Shown: one piece after another, positions 8,290 through 16,918 of the stretch | How the letters are laid out: every line of letters begins with the position of its first letter | How positions within the stretch are numbered: position 1 is the first letter of the stretch | Source: Algoriphagus oliviformis | GTDB taxonomy: Bacteria; Bacteroidota; Bacteroidia; Cytophagales; Cyclobacteriaceae | NCBI RefSeq assembly: GCF_017254915.1 | Contig: NZ_JAFKCT010000002.1 | Coordinates: forward strand, 248,001-312,000 | Direction of reading: 5' to 3' | DNA length: 64,000 bases | Notes under the pieces: model-generated | Databases searched by the model: none | What the model saw: the letters and a program-made list of their open reading frames with translations, nothing else | What the model was told of the DNA's origin: nothing | Translations under genes and position numbers: made by a program

Positions 8290-8322
8290 CAAAAATAAGG
8301 CAAGGAATATAAGAATAACAAA
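8290..8322 (-). promoter_or_regulatory. Candidate promoter of the DtxR-family gene
   Basis: On the minus strand TTTG (8322-8319) is followed by a 21-nt spacer and TATTTTTG (8297-8290), a perfect TAnnTTTG -7 box. The start codon follows about 17 nt later. The shared palindrome at 8325-8342 abuts the -33 element. Confidence 0.6.
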
Positions 8323-8353
8323 TTTGTTAGAATGATCTAACATATTACTTTTG
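8323..8353 (+). promoter_or_regulatory. Candidate promoter of the TonB receptor gene
   Basis: TTTG at 8323-8326 is followed by a 19-nt spacer and TACTTTTG at 8346-8353, a perfect match to the Bacteroidota -7 consensus TAnnTTTG. The implied leader before the ATG at 8469 is about 110 nt. Confidence 0.6.
8325..8342. promoter_or_regulatory. Candidate DtxR-family operator
   Basis: This is a perfect inverted repeat, TGTTAGA-ATGA-TCTAACA, with 7-bp arms and a 4-bp spacer. It sits between the -33 and -7 boxes of the receptor promoter and next to the regulator's own promoter. A further half-site, TCTAAC, lies at 8358-8363. The size and placement fit a dimeric metalloregulator; the assignment to this regulator is inferred. 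Confidence 0.6.
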
Positions 8354-8447
8354 TGTATCTAACGGATGAGCTATGATAGGTCTTAGTGCCCTTGCTGGAT
8401 TTCTAGCCATAAAAAATAAAATCGGGTTTTGGTGGATATTTTCCTTC

Positions 8448-8468
8448 AAATGCAATAAAGTTGCATTT
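8448..8468. promoter_or_regulatory. Palindrome directly before the TonB receptor start codon
   Basis: This is a perfect inverted repeat, AAATGCAA-TAAAG-TTGCATTT, with 8-bp arms and a 5-bp centre, ending one base before the ATG at 8469. It differs from the operator at 8325. Its form fits a Fur-family (for example Zur) operator, or a hairpin that covers the ribosome-binding region. Confidence 0.5.
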
Positions 8469-10748
8469 ATGAAATACATTGGAACTCGGGTAGTTGGCCT
8501 CCTTCTTTTTTTGCTGTGTGTCCACACTGGCTATGGGCAGCAGGTCCTGCGTGGGCGCGTACGCTCCTCGGGAGAGGCGCTGGAGTTTGCCAATGTGCTC
8601 ATCAAAGACAAGGGGCTGGGCGCCACCACAGACAGCCTTGGGATATTTGAGATCAGGAATGTCCCTGCTGGTGACTATGTGGTGCAAGCTTCAATGCTGG
8701 GTTTTGCTCCCCAGTCCAAGCGGGTTTCCTTGCCAAATGGGGATCAGGAGCTGATTTTTGAGCTGGTTCCCTTGGATGCTTCCCTGGATGAGGTGGTCGT
8801 GAGTGGCACCATGCAGGAAGTGTCCAGGCTGGATAGCCCCGTGCCAGTGGAGGTCTATCGCGCTTCTTTTTTCCGGGCAAACCCTACGCCCTCGCTTTTT
8901 GAATCCCTGCAAAATGTCAATGGCGTTCGTCCGCAGATCAACTGCAACGTCTGCAATACCGGCGACATCCACATCAACGGATTGGAGGGCCCCTATACGA
9001 TGATCCTGATAGACGGTATGCCCATCGTCAGTGGCCTGGCCACGGTGTATGGACTTACGGGAATTCCGCAATCCCTGATCGACCGGATAGAGGTGGTAAA
9101 GGGCCCTGCCTCGACGCTTTACGGTTCTGAGGCAGTGGGTGGCCTGATCAACGTAATCACCAAGCGCACTGAGGTGGCTCCCGTCGTGGCTGCGGATGCC
9201 TTCGTGTCTGGCTGGGGAGAAGTGAATGCCGACTTGGGCCTGAAAAGCTACTTTGGCAAGTCCTTGCAGTCGCTGACTGGTGTAAACCTCTTTTGGTATG
9301 ACCATCCCATAGACAACAATGGAGACGGATTTACCGACCTGACTTTGCAAAAGCGTCTGTCGGTTTTTCAAAAATTCCAGGCACAGCGCAAAGGTGGAAG
9401 GACTTTCTCCCTTGCCGGAAGGTACGTGGCCGAAGATCGCTGGGGAGGACAGGTGGACTGGACCGAAGCGGACAGGGGAGGGGATGAAGTGTATGGAGAG
9501 AGCATCCGAACCAGGCGATGGGAGGCATTTGGGGTCTATCAGCTCCCCGTGCCTGGCACGGTCAACTTCCAATATTCCCTCAACGGCCACAAGCAAGACT
9601 CCTACTACGGCACCACGGCCTACCTCGCGGATCAGCGGATTGCCTTTGGCCAGCTGACTTGGGTAAAAGAAAGCGGCAAAAACAATCTCCTGCTCGGAGC
9701 AGCCTACCGCTACACGTTTTATGACGACAACACGCCGGCGACTGAGCAAAACGGCAGTGAAAACTCGCCTTCCCAGATCCATTTGCCGGGTGTGTTTGTA
9801 CAAAACGAGTTTAAAATCAAGCCAAACCAGAGCCTGTTGGCTGGACTGCGCTATGACCACAACAGCCTGCACGGAAGCATCCTTTCCCCAAGGCTCAATT
9901 ACAAGCTCAGCTCTCTGGACAAAAGCACCGTGTTGCGGCTTTCCGTCGGCAACGGTTTTCGCGTAGCGAACGTCTTCACCGAAGACCATGCCGCGCTCAC
10001 GGGCGCGCGTGAGGTGGTTTTTGCCGAGGAGCTCGCTCCGGAGCGCAGCTGGAATGCCAACCTAAACCTGGTGAAAAAGATCTACTCCGACGGGGGCAAT
10101 TTCTTTGGCATCGACGGCTCGGTGTTTTACACCTATTTCACCAACCGGATCGTGCCGGACTACGAGACCAATCCCAACCAGATCATCTACGCCAACCTGG
10201 ACGGAAGCGCGGTATCCAAAGGAATCTCGCTCAATCTGGACGCGGCCTGGCAGTCTGGCCTGAAAGTGATGGCTGGTGCCACGCTGATGGACGTGAGTCT
10301 GGAGGAGAATGGCGAAAAGATCCGGCAGCTGCTCACGGAGCGCTTTTCGGGAGTGTGGAGCATCGGCTACGAGATCCATCCGCTCCGGCTGACCGTGGAC
10401 TACACCGGCAATGTGTATAGCCCCATGCGCCTGCCGCTGCTGGGCGAGCTGGACGACCGGGCCGAGTATTCGCCCTGGTGGAGCATCCAAAACATCCAAC
10501 TGACCAAGGCCCTAGGCGAAAGATGGGAAGTATACGGCGGCGTAAAAAACCTGCTGAACTTCACCCCTCCAGCCAACAGCATCGCGCGGGCCTTTGATCC
10601 CTTCGACAAAAATGTGGTCTTTGACGACAGCGGCCAGGTGGTGCCGACTCCTGATAATCCCCAAGCGCTGACTTTTGACCCGACCTACGTCTATGCGCCA
10701 AATCAAGGCATCAGGGGATTTCTGGGGCTTAGGTTTACGGTTTACTAG
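8469..10748 (+). CDS. TonB-dependent outer-membrane receptor, probably for metal uptake
   Basis: The start at 8469 gives a clean signal peptide (MKYIGTRVVGLLLFLLCVHTGYGQ); an in-frame ATG at 8373 would add 32 residues and is less likely. The 759-residue protein has a carboxypeptidase-D-like N-terminal domain (about 25-110; RSSGEALEFANVLIKDKGLGATTDS), a plug domain (about 120-240; CNVCNTGDIHINGLEG, VVKGPASTLYGSEAVGGLINVITK) and a 22-strand-type barrel ending in GFLGLRFTVY. Ligands are taken up with TonB energy. The substrate is not readable from the sequence, but the divergent DtxR-family regulator and two palindromes at its promoter point to a metal or metal chelate. The Cys pair in CNVCNTGD is a possible metal contact. 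Confidence 0.85.
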   Translation: MKYIGTRVVGLLLFLLCVHTGYGQQVLRGRVRSSGEALEFANVLIKDKGLGATTDSLGIFEIRNVPAGDYVVQASMLGFAPQSKRVSLPNGDQELIFELVPLDASLDEVVVSGTMQEVSRLDSPVPVEVYRASFFRANPTPSLFESLQNVNGVRPQINCNVCNTGDIHINGLEGPYTMILIDGMPIVSGLATVYGLTGIPQSLIDRIEVVKGPASTLYGSEAVGGLINVITKRTEVAPVVAADAFVSGWGEVNADLGLKSYFGKSLQSLTGVNLFWYDHPIDNNGDGFTDLTLQKRLSVFQKFQAQRKGGRTFSLAGRYVAEDRWGGQVDWTEADRGGDEVYGESIRTRRWEAFGVYQLPVPGTVNFQYSLNGHKQDSYYGTTAYLADQRIAFGQLTWVKESGKNNLLLGAAYRYTFYDDNTPATEQNGSENSPSQIHLPGVFVQNEFKIKPNQSLLAGLRYDHNSLHGSILSPRLNYKLSSLDKSTVLRLSVGNGFRVANVFTEDHAALTGAREVVFAEELAPERSWNANLNLVKKIYSDGGNFFGIDGSVFYTYFTNRIVPDYETNPNQIIYANLDGSAVSKGISLNLDAAWQSGLKVMAGATLMDVSLEENGEKIRQLLTERFSGVWSIGYEIHPLRLTVDYTGNVYSPMRLPLLGELDDRAEYSPWWSIQNIQLTKALGERWEVYGGVKNLLNFTPPANSIARAFDPFDKNVVFDDSGQVVPTPDNPQALTFDPTYVYAPNQGIRGFLGLRFTVY

Positions 10749-10842
10749 AGCTGGAAGGACTTTGTTTACGAAAAGGTAATTCAGCGCGGGATGAAGTGGT
10801 GGCGATTTTTGACTAGCTTACCGAACTAACTTATTTCAACTT

Positions 10843-12237
10843 ATGTCCCGTTTAGTTTTCCGTCATTTTCTCTTTGTTCTCTTTCTGAGCCAGGCGTTTA
10901 CCGCTGTTTCCCAAACCAAAATCGAATACCAGGAGCCCAAGTTTCGGCAAAGCTGGTCCAAGCCTTCCGAGCATCCGGATCGGATCGTCCTGAATTTCGG
11001 GCAGAATCCGGGTAAGGAAGTCAATGTGACCTGGAGAACCGACAGCACCGTGACCCAGGCGAAGGCCCAAATCGCCATCGCGACGGCGGCTCCGCGATTT
11101 TGGAAAAACGGACAGGAGCTTCCCGCCAAAACGGAAGTCCTCGATGCCAGACAGGTGAAAGACGCCGAAGTTTTGGCCCACTATCACTCGGTGGAGTTTC
11201 GGGATCTTTTGCCGGATACGGTCTATGCCTACCGGGTAGGGGACGGGGAGCACTGGAGCGAATGGTTTCAGTTTACCACTGCCTCCGAGACCGCGGGCGA
11301 TAGGTTTTCCTTCCTGTATGTGGGGGATGCACAAAACTACGTCTTGGAGCTTTGGTCAAGGCTGATCCGGGAAGGGTTTAGGACGGCGCCGGATGCCAAG
11401 TTTTTTATCCATGCAGGAGACCTGATCAACATTGCCCACCGGGAGCAGGAGTGGCACGAGTGGTTCACCGCCGGTGGGTTTATCCATAGCATGATCCCAT
11501 CTTTTCCCACTCCGGGAAACCATGAATACCGGGCTAAAAACCAAGAGGAAAGCGACAAAAAGGAACGGAGCCTCGCCGTACAGTGGAGGCCGCAGTTTAC
11601 ACTTCCCATGAACGGTCCCGAGGGGCTGGAGGAGACGGTTTATTACATGGACTACCAGGACGTGCGGGTGATTTCGCTCAATTCCAACAAAGATCACGAG
11701 GTCCAGGCGGTATGGCTGGAAGAGGTTTTGAAAAACAATCCCCAAAAATGGGTCATCCTGACTTACCATCATCCGATGTTTTCCGCCTCCAATGGACGGG
11801 ACAACGAGGAGTTACGGGCGCTGTGGAAGCCGATCTTTGACAAATACCGGGTAGATCTGGCGCTGCAGGGACATGACCACGCCTATGCCCGAGGTCGTGT
11901 GTCTCCCGGCGAGAACGTCATGGACGGGGTCAATCTGAAGGACCAGACCGGGACTGTTTACGTGGTCAGCGTCAGTGGGGGCAAGATGTACGACATCGGC
12001 GACGACTGGACCGCCAAGGGTGGACAGCGTGACCGGATTGCCGAAAATACCCAGCTCTTCCAAGTCATCACGGTGGAAGGCGACCGTCTGAAATACGAAT
12101 CCTACACCGCGGTCGGAGAGCTGTATGATGCTTTTGACCTAGTGAAGGGCGAGGACGGGACTAACCAGTTTGTCGAACTTCGGGTCAATGCAGTTCCGGA
12201 GAAAACCCACCAAAACACGGTTCCCTACAAGGATTGA
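10843..12237 (+). CDS. Purple-acid-phosphatase-like metallophosphoesterase (exported)
   Basis: The 464-residue protein has a signal peptide (cleavage near AVSQ, residue 24), an N-terminal fibronectin-like purple acid phosphatase domain (about 45-150; NVTWRTDS, LLPDTVYAYRVGDG) and a C-terminal calcineurin-like domain. The metal ligands follow the family order: VGDAQN, HAGDLIN, PGNHEY, YHHPMFS and GHDHAYARG. It should hydrolyse phosphate esters in the periplasm or at the surface. It is single, and shares a bidirectional terminator with the convergent efflux genes. Start at the ATG before the signal peptide; 94 bp separate it from the TonB receptor. Confidence 0.88.
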   Translation: MSRLVFRHFLFVLFLSQAFTAVSQTKIEYQEPKFRQSWSKPSEHPDRIVLNFGQNPGKEVNVTWRTDSTVTQAKAQIAIATAAPRFWKNGQELPAKTEVLDARQVKDAEVLAHYHSVEFRDLLPDTVYAYRVGDGEHWSEWFQFTTASETAGDRFSFLYVGDAQNYVLELWSRLIREGFRTAPDAKFFIHAGDLINIAHREQEWHEWFTAGGFIHSMIPSFPTPGNHEYRAKNQEESDKKERSLAVQWRPQFTLPMNGPEGLEETVYYMDYQDVRVISLNSNKDHEVQAVWLEEVLKNNPQKWVILTYHHPMFSASNGRDNEELRALWKPIFDKYRVDLALQGHDHAYARGRVSPGENVMDGVNLKDQTGTVYVVSVSGGKMYDIGDDWTAKGGQRDRIAENTQLFQVITVEGDRLKYESYTAVGELYDAFDLVKGEDGTNQFVELRVNAVPEKTHQNTVPYKD

Positions 12238-12391
12238 CAGGGGAAAACGGGAGCTTCGACTGCGTTCGGAATCGGAGACCTGAGTACGGCAAAACGTGGA
12301 CTTTCAGATAGCCACAGCTGGCTGCTGGAATGGAGGCGGATATTGATGCTGTGAAAAATAAAGTGGGGTTCTTTTCCCTCGGTTACCAGCA

Positions 12392-12424
12392 AAAAGCCCG
12401 TGTCGACTCTCGACACGGGCTTTT
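12392..12424. terminator. Bidirectional intrinsic terminator
   Basis: This is a perfect 15-bp stem (AAAAGCCCGTGTCGA with its complement) and a 3-nt loop, with A- and T-runs at the two ends. It lies between the convergent phosphoesterase and efflux adaptor genes and can serve both. Confidence 0.9.
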
Positions 12425-12448
12425 GCTTTATTCGGTAAGGGACTTGGA

Positions 12449-13768
12449 TCAATTCGAACCTGGGCCGCCTGTTTTCGAGGCGTTCTCCATCTTTTTGACC
12501 ATGTCACCTTCTTTCAGTTCTTTGCTGACCACGAAATAAGGCCCGGAGATCACCTCGTCGCCTTCTTTCAGACCTTCCAAAACTTCGATGTTTTCATAGT
12601 CGGAGATGCCGGTTTTCACAGTACGGATCTTGGCGATCCCATTTTCGCTGACGAAGACCAGTTCCTTGTTTTTGGTGGTGCCGCCTGCGAGGGTATCCAC
12701 TTGGGTTTCACGAGTAGTCACGGCTGCGAGAGGAATGGCAAGTGCGTCGTTTTTGGAAGTGGTGAGGATCTCCACTGAGGCAGTCATGCCCGGGCGGAAA
12801 GGGTAGCGGTTGCCTTCCTTCACCAGATCTTCATAGGAGCTGTTGAGGATTCTGATTTTCACCTTAAACTCTGTGACGGCATCCGCAGAGGTCTTGGTGT
12901 TGGCGGTGTTGGCGATGCTGGTGACAATTCCCTTGAATTTTTTGCCCAAAGCCGAGTAGGAATCCACGTCGATGAGCGTGGTGTCACCCAGGCTGAGGCG
13001 TACGATGTCGTTTTCGTTGACATCCACACGCACTTCCATTTTGGAAAGGTCGGCGATGGTCATCATCTCGGTACCGGCCATCTGCTGGGTACCTACCACA
13101 CGTTCGCCCTTCTCCACCAAAAGACTGGAGACGATGCCCGAGACGGGAGAGTTCACGTTGGTGAGGCGGAGGTTTTCGGAGGCTTCGTTGACCGATGCCT
13201 GGGAGCTTTTGACGATGAACTCGGAAGCGATCACGTTTTGCTTGGCGGCCTCCAGGTCCTTGTCAGCGGAAATATAGTTGGCGCGGGCGGTCTCAAAGTC
13301 TGCGTCGGAGATGGCCTTTTCCTCGTACAGTTTTTTCTGGCGGTTGAAGTTGAGTTCAGCTTGAGTAAACTGTGCCTCGGAGCGCTGCAGGGCAGCTTTG
13401 GCCTGGGACAGGTTTGCCATCTGCTGGTTGAGGTTTGCGCGGGAGCGCTCCAAAGCCGAAATGAAGTTGTCGGGACGGATTTTGACCAGGAGCTTGCCCA
13501 GCTCCACGGAGTCACCCTCGACCACGTTGAGCTCGATGATCTCACCGGCCACGTCAGGGGAGAGCTTGACTTCCACCTCGGGCTGGATCTCGCCGGAGGC
13601 GCTCACCTTTTCGATGATGCTGGTCTTTTTGACCGTGGCAAATTCCACTTCTGTTTCTTTGGCACCGCCTATCCATCCGGCAGATCTGCCGATGATGGCG
13701 ATGACGATGATGAGGCCTACTGCACCCAGCAGGTAGTAAAGGAGTTTGTTGGACTTTTTAGCAGCCAT
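12449..13768 (-). CDS. Periplasmic adaptor subunit of an efflux pump (HlyD/MacA type)
   Basis: The 439-residue protein has an N-terminal membrane anchor (LLYYLLGAVGLIIVIAIIG, residues 9-27), a biotinyl-lipoyl-like domain split around a long coiled-coil hairpin (about 95-190; SRANLNQQMANLSQAKAALQRSEAQF), then beta-barrel and membrane-proximal domains (VNSPVSGIVSSLLVEKGERV; RVDVNENDIVRLSLGDT; YPFRPGMTASVEI). It should bridge an inner-membrane pump to TolC. The TolC-family gene lies 3 bp upstream, so they form one transcript. No inner-membrane pump is found next to them; an ABC permease further along (21677) is a possible but unproven partner. Confidence 0.88.
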   Translation of the reverse strand: MAAKKSNKLLYYLLGAVGLIIVIAIIGRSAGWIGGAKETEVEFATVKKTSIIEKVSASGEIQPEVEVKLSPDVAGEIIELNVVEGDSVELGKLLVKIRPDNFISALERSRANLNQQMANLSQAKAALQRSEAQFTQAELNFNRQKKLYEEKAISDADFETARANYISADKDLEAAKQNVIASEFIVKSSQASVNEASENLRLTNVNSPVSGIVSSLLVEKGERVVGTQQMAGTEMMTIADLSKMEVRVDVNENDIVRLSLGDTTLIDVDSYSALGKKFKGIVTSIANTANTKTSADAVTEFKVKIRILNSSYEDLVKEGNRYPFRPGMTASVEILTTSKNDALAIPLAAVTTRETQVDTLAGGTTKNKELVFVSENGIAKIRTVKTGISDYENIEVLEGLKEGDEVISGPYFVVSKELKEGDMVKKMENASKTGGPGSN

Positions 13769-13771
13769 GGT

Positions 13772-15115
13772 TTAGTTGAGGTTGATGGGGTTACCGAGAT
13801 AAAAATCTAAGACTTTCACTCTGAAAATGTAGGTGTATTTCGCGTTCAGCAGATCTGCTTGGGCATTGAAGAGGTTGTTTTGCGCTACCTGGAAGTCCAC
13901 GGAGTTGATCGCTCCCAGGTCAAATCGTTGCTGGGCGATACGGAAGGTTTCCTGTAGGCTTTTTACCCGAGTGACTGAGGCCTTGTAAGACAGGTCGGCG
14001 GCAATAGCGCTGTTGTAGGCCGTTTCGATGTCCTGCCGTAGTTGGTTTTTCGCTTCCATGGCCGCTACCTCTTGGATGGCGGTCTGGGCGCGGGCCCTTT
14101 GCAGGCTGGATTTGTTGTTGAAATTCGTGAAAATTGGAATGCTCAGGTTAAAGCTTAAAGCCTGGGAGAGGTTGTCTTTGAACTGTTGGGAAAACTCCGG
14201 TCTATCCATGCCAAATACTTGATCCACATAGTTGGTGAAGACATTGGCTCCGACTCCCAAAGTAGGGTAGAAGGCACCTTTGGCAATTTTCTCTTGATAT
14301 TCCGCACTCAGTACGTTGGCATTGGCAGCTTTGATTTCCGGCATGATGGTTACCGCCGTTTCGTAGATTTCCTCACTGGTCTCGGTGGCCATCAGGCCTT
14401 CTTGCATTTCAAACTCAGGCTCAATGACCATGAAGTCATCGGTGAAAGGAATCTGCATGGCTTGGGCCAGGTTGAGCTTGGCGGAGCGGTAGCTGTTTTG
14501 CGCATTGATGACCTCGAGCTGGTTGGTCGCGTTTTGCGATTGGAGATCCAGGTAGTCCGACATAGGCAGGGAGCCAGCATCCACGAGTTTTTTGGTGCGG
14601 GTCATCTGCTCCGTGGTGGTGGAAAGCTGGTTTTCGGCGATCTTCACCTGCTCCCGATTGAAGACCACGTTGATGAAAAGGTTGATGACGTTGAGCGTAA
14701 TGTCGTTTTTGGTCGCTTCCAAACTATACAGTCCGGCTTCGAGATCGGTTTTTGCCTGAGCGATGGAGTTGTTGATTCTCAGCCCTTGGAACAATGGCAT
14801 GTTGGAGCTTGCCTGGAAGTTCACGTTGCCGATCCGGTTGGTTTCAAAGAGGTTGGTGACCGGGTTGATGGATCGGCCCCAACGCACCCCGTAGCTGGAG
14901 CCAGTGGAGAGCGAAGGATAGCGCTGCCCCTTGTTTTGAAGTAGGGTCGCTTCAGTGATCTCCTGGTTGAGTTCGGTGCGCTTCAAGGTCAGGTTGTTTT
15001 CCAGCGCGATGTCTATTGCCGTCTGTAGGTCATAGGGGCCGGGAGGCACCTCCTGTGCCCAGGCTCCGAGGGACACACTGAATAGAATGCATGCTAGCGT
15101 AAAAATCTTTCTCAT
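13772..15115 (-). CDS. TolC-family outer-membrane efflux protein
   Basis: The 447-residue protein has a signal peptide (MRKIFTLACILFSVSLGAWAQ) and two tandem outer-membrane-efflux repeats with long coiled-coil helices (about 30-230 and 235-445). Typical blocks include ALENNLTLKRTELN, YRSAKLNLAQAMQ, RARAQTAIQEVAAMEAKNQLRQDIETAY and FDLGAINSVDFQVAQNNL. It would form the trimeric outer-membrane duct for the adaptor encoded 3 bp downstream. It lies 31 bp after sdaAB on the same strand and may be read together with it. Confidence 0.88.
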   Translation of the reverse strand: MRKIFTLACILFSVSLGAWAQEVPPGPYDLQTAIDIALENNLTLKRTELNQEITEATLLQNKGQRYPSLSTGSSYGVRWGRSINPVTNLFETNRIGNVNFQASSNMPLFQGLRINNSIAQAKTDLEAGLYSLEATKNDITLNVINLFINVVFNREQVKIAENQLSTTTEQMTRTKKLVDAGSLPMSDYLDLQSQNATNQLEVINAQNSYRSAKLNLAQAMQIPFTDDFMVIEPEFEMQEGLMATETSEEIYETAVTIMPEIKAANANVLSAEYQEKIAKGAFYPTLGVGANVFTNYVDQVFGMDRPEFSQQFKDNLSQALSFNLSIPIFTNFNNKSSLQRARAQTAIQEVAAMEAKNQLRQDIETAYNSAIAADLSYKASVTRVKSLQETFRIAQQRFDLGAINSVDFQVAQNNLFNAQADLLNAKYTYIFRVKVLDFYLGNPINLN

Positions 15116-15146
15116 AGGAATCAGTTGGTTTTGTCTGGGTTTGGGA

Positions 15147-15824
15147 TTAGAGGTCGATGTCGGGAATGTAGATCAGCTGGGAAATCCACGGCAGGGACTT
15201 GAGGTATTGGGTAGTGATCTCGCGGATCCCCGAGTCCATCTCGATCACATGACAGGCGACGTCATGCTTGCCCTTTCTCGACACGGACATGGTGGCGATG
15301 TTGGTTTTTTCCTGGGCGATCACGCTGGAAATAAAGGCGATCGCTCCCGAGATATCCTCGGCTTTGATGATCAGGGTGTGGTTTTGGGCAGAAAAATTGG
15401 CCACAAAGCCATCCACCTCCGCAATGTTGATCACACCACCGCCCAGGCTTTCGCCCACGACCTCGATCTGCCGCTCACCTTTTCGGAGATTCAGCTTGAT
15501 CGTGTTGGGATGATGGATAGAGGAGTTGCCTATGGATTTGAACTTGTAGCTTAATCCTCTTTCGGCAGCGAGTTCGAGGGCGTTTTTGATCCTGGGATCG
15601 TCGGTCTTGAAGTCCATCAGCCCACCCAGTATGGCCCGGTCGCTGCCATGGCCTTCGTAGGTTCTCGCAAAGGAGTTGTAAAACGTGATGGAGGCCTCGT
15701 CGGGGATGCCGCCGAGTACCCGTATTGCCGCCCGCGCGATCCGTACCACCCCCGCTGTATGAGATGATGAGGGGCCGATCATCACCGGTCCTATCATATC
15801 AAATACGCTGCTTTTGTTTGCCAT
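15147..15824 (-). CDS. sdaAB: L-serine dehydratase, iron-sulfur-dependent, beta subunit
   Basis: The 225-residue product matches the beta chain of two-subunit [4Fe-4S] serine dehydratases. It opens with SVFDMIGPVMIGPSSSHTAG, the family signature for binding the substrate carboxylate, and carries a C-terminal ACT-like domain (about 150-220; HTLIIKAEDISGAIAFISSVI). With the alpha subunit it deaminates serine to pyruvate. The alpha-subunit gene is not in the window. Its use in an operon with the tolC-like gene is uncertain. Confidence 0.9.
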   Translation of the reverse strand: MANKSSVFDMIGPVMIGPSSSHTAGVVRIARAAIRVLGGIPDEASITFYNSFARTYEGHGSDRAILGGLMDFKTDDPRIKNALELAAERGLSYKFKSIGNSSIHHPNTIKLNLRKGERQIEVVGESLGGGVINIAEVDGFVANFSAQNHTLIIKAEDISGAIAFISSVIAQEKTNIATMSVSRKGKHDVACHVIEMDSGIREITTQYLKSLPWISQLIYIPDIDL

Positions 15825-15989
15825 GGCGACTTCTTGTCCAATTTTGGTGCTAACACTTTTCCTGTCTCAAGAATAAGGTATTTTTTGTATTGTTTCGGCA
15901 TTTTTGGGGCGCTAAGGTGGTTTTGTTTGCTACTTTTAACAGCCCTTTTTCTGAACAAAGTCTATATCTGATCGAATCTGAACACTTTT

Positions 15990-16793
15990 ATGAGCGAAAC
16001 TGATACAGTTTACGTCCTGCAGGCTCCGACCGAAGCCTGGGTAGCAGCTTCCGAGGTTCAGATCCCCAACCGGGCAATGAATTTTGGAGACGGACTGTTC
16101 GAAACGATGGTTTTTGACGGGGCGTCTATCCGTTTTTTCGACTTCCACCTTGAGCGGCTTCGGCAGGGTATGGAGCTGCTCCAGATCGAGGGCTTCGATT
16201 CCCGGTTTTACGATTTGGAGACATGGATCAGGGAGCGCTTCAGCGGGCGGCAGTTGAGAGTCCGCTGGAACGTCTATCGCGCTGGCGCCGGAAAGTACAC
16301 CCCCGAGGTCGAGGGCGCTTGCCAGACCTTGCACCTTCAGCCTTTTGCTCCTGCGCCCGCCGTGAAGGGCAAGACCTCCTTTGCCGAGGAGGTGTCCCTT
16401 TTTCCCTTCCCATGGAGTGCATGCAAGACGCTCAGCGCCTTGCCTTATGTGATGGCGGCGCAGGAGCGCAGGAAGCGTGGCTTGGATGAACTCATACTGG
16501 CGGACTACCGGGGAAAAATCTCCGAGGCCAGCTCCTCCAATATCTTTTGGAGAAGGGGGAAGAAGGTCTATACCCCGGCGCTTGGCTGCGGCTGCATCGC
16601 GGGAGTGGGGCGGAGGGCTATTTTGGAAAAAATCCCTCGGCTCGTCACCGAGGGCGCCTTTGGAGCCAATGAGCTTTTGGGAGCGGAGCAGGTATGGACG
16701 TCCAATGTGACGGGTGTTAGTTATTTGGAAAAAATCGATTCGGTGGAATTTTCTACCGAGCCTTGGGAGCCTCTGCTCGAAATTTTTGAATAA
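15990..16793 (+). CDS. Class IV aminotransferase / aminodeoxychorismate lyase-like PLP enzyme
   Basis: The 267-residue protein has the fold-type IV PLP enzyme pattern. NRAMNFGDGLFET near residue 28 and RFFDFHLERLRQGMELL near 50 are conserved blocks, the likely PLP lysine is in CKTLSALPYVMAAQE near residue 146, and ISEASSSNIFWR near 175 belongs to the cofactor phosphate region. Family members act on branched-chain amino acids, D-amino acids or aminodeoxychorismate (PabC). The short length favours a PabC-like role in folate synthesis, but pabA/B genes are not adjacent, so the substrate is open. Confidence 0.78.
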   Translation: MSETDTVYVLQAPTEAWVAASEVQIPNRAMNFGDGLFETMVFDGASIRFFDFHLERLRQGMELLQIEGFDSRFYDLETWIRERFSGRQLRVRWNVYRAGAGKYTPEVEGACQTLHLQPFAPAPAVKGKTSFAEEVSLFPFPWSACKTLSALPYVMAAQERRKRGLDELILADYRGKISEASSSNIFWRRGKKVYTPALGCGCIAGVGRRAILEKIPRLVTEGAFGANELLGAEQVWTSNVTGVSYLEKIDSVEFSTEPWEPLLEIFE

Positions 16794-16918
16794 ATCCACG
16801 CTCTCCGATTTTTTTGCTGAGACCTTTCTGCCAAACCCTTATATTTAGCGACCTTAAAATGTAAAATTTAAACTAAAAGACTCTAACATTACCCAAAACC
16901 ACCAACCAAAGCTCTAAC

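Noticed and set aside
8691-9989. A 432-codon minus-strand frame opposite the TonB receptor
   Set aside because: Low-complexity shadow of the receptor's codons; the plus-strand protein has clear plug and barrel motifs.
15936-16799. A 287-codon minus-strand frame opposite the class IV aminotransferase
   Set aside because: No family features; the plus strand has the PLP-enzyme blocks and a sensible start.
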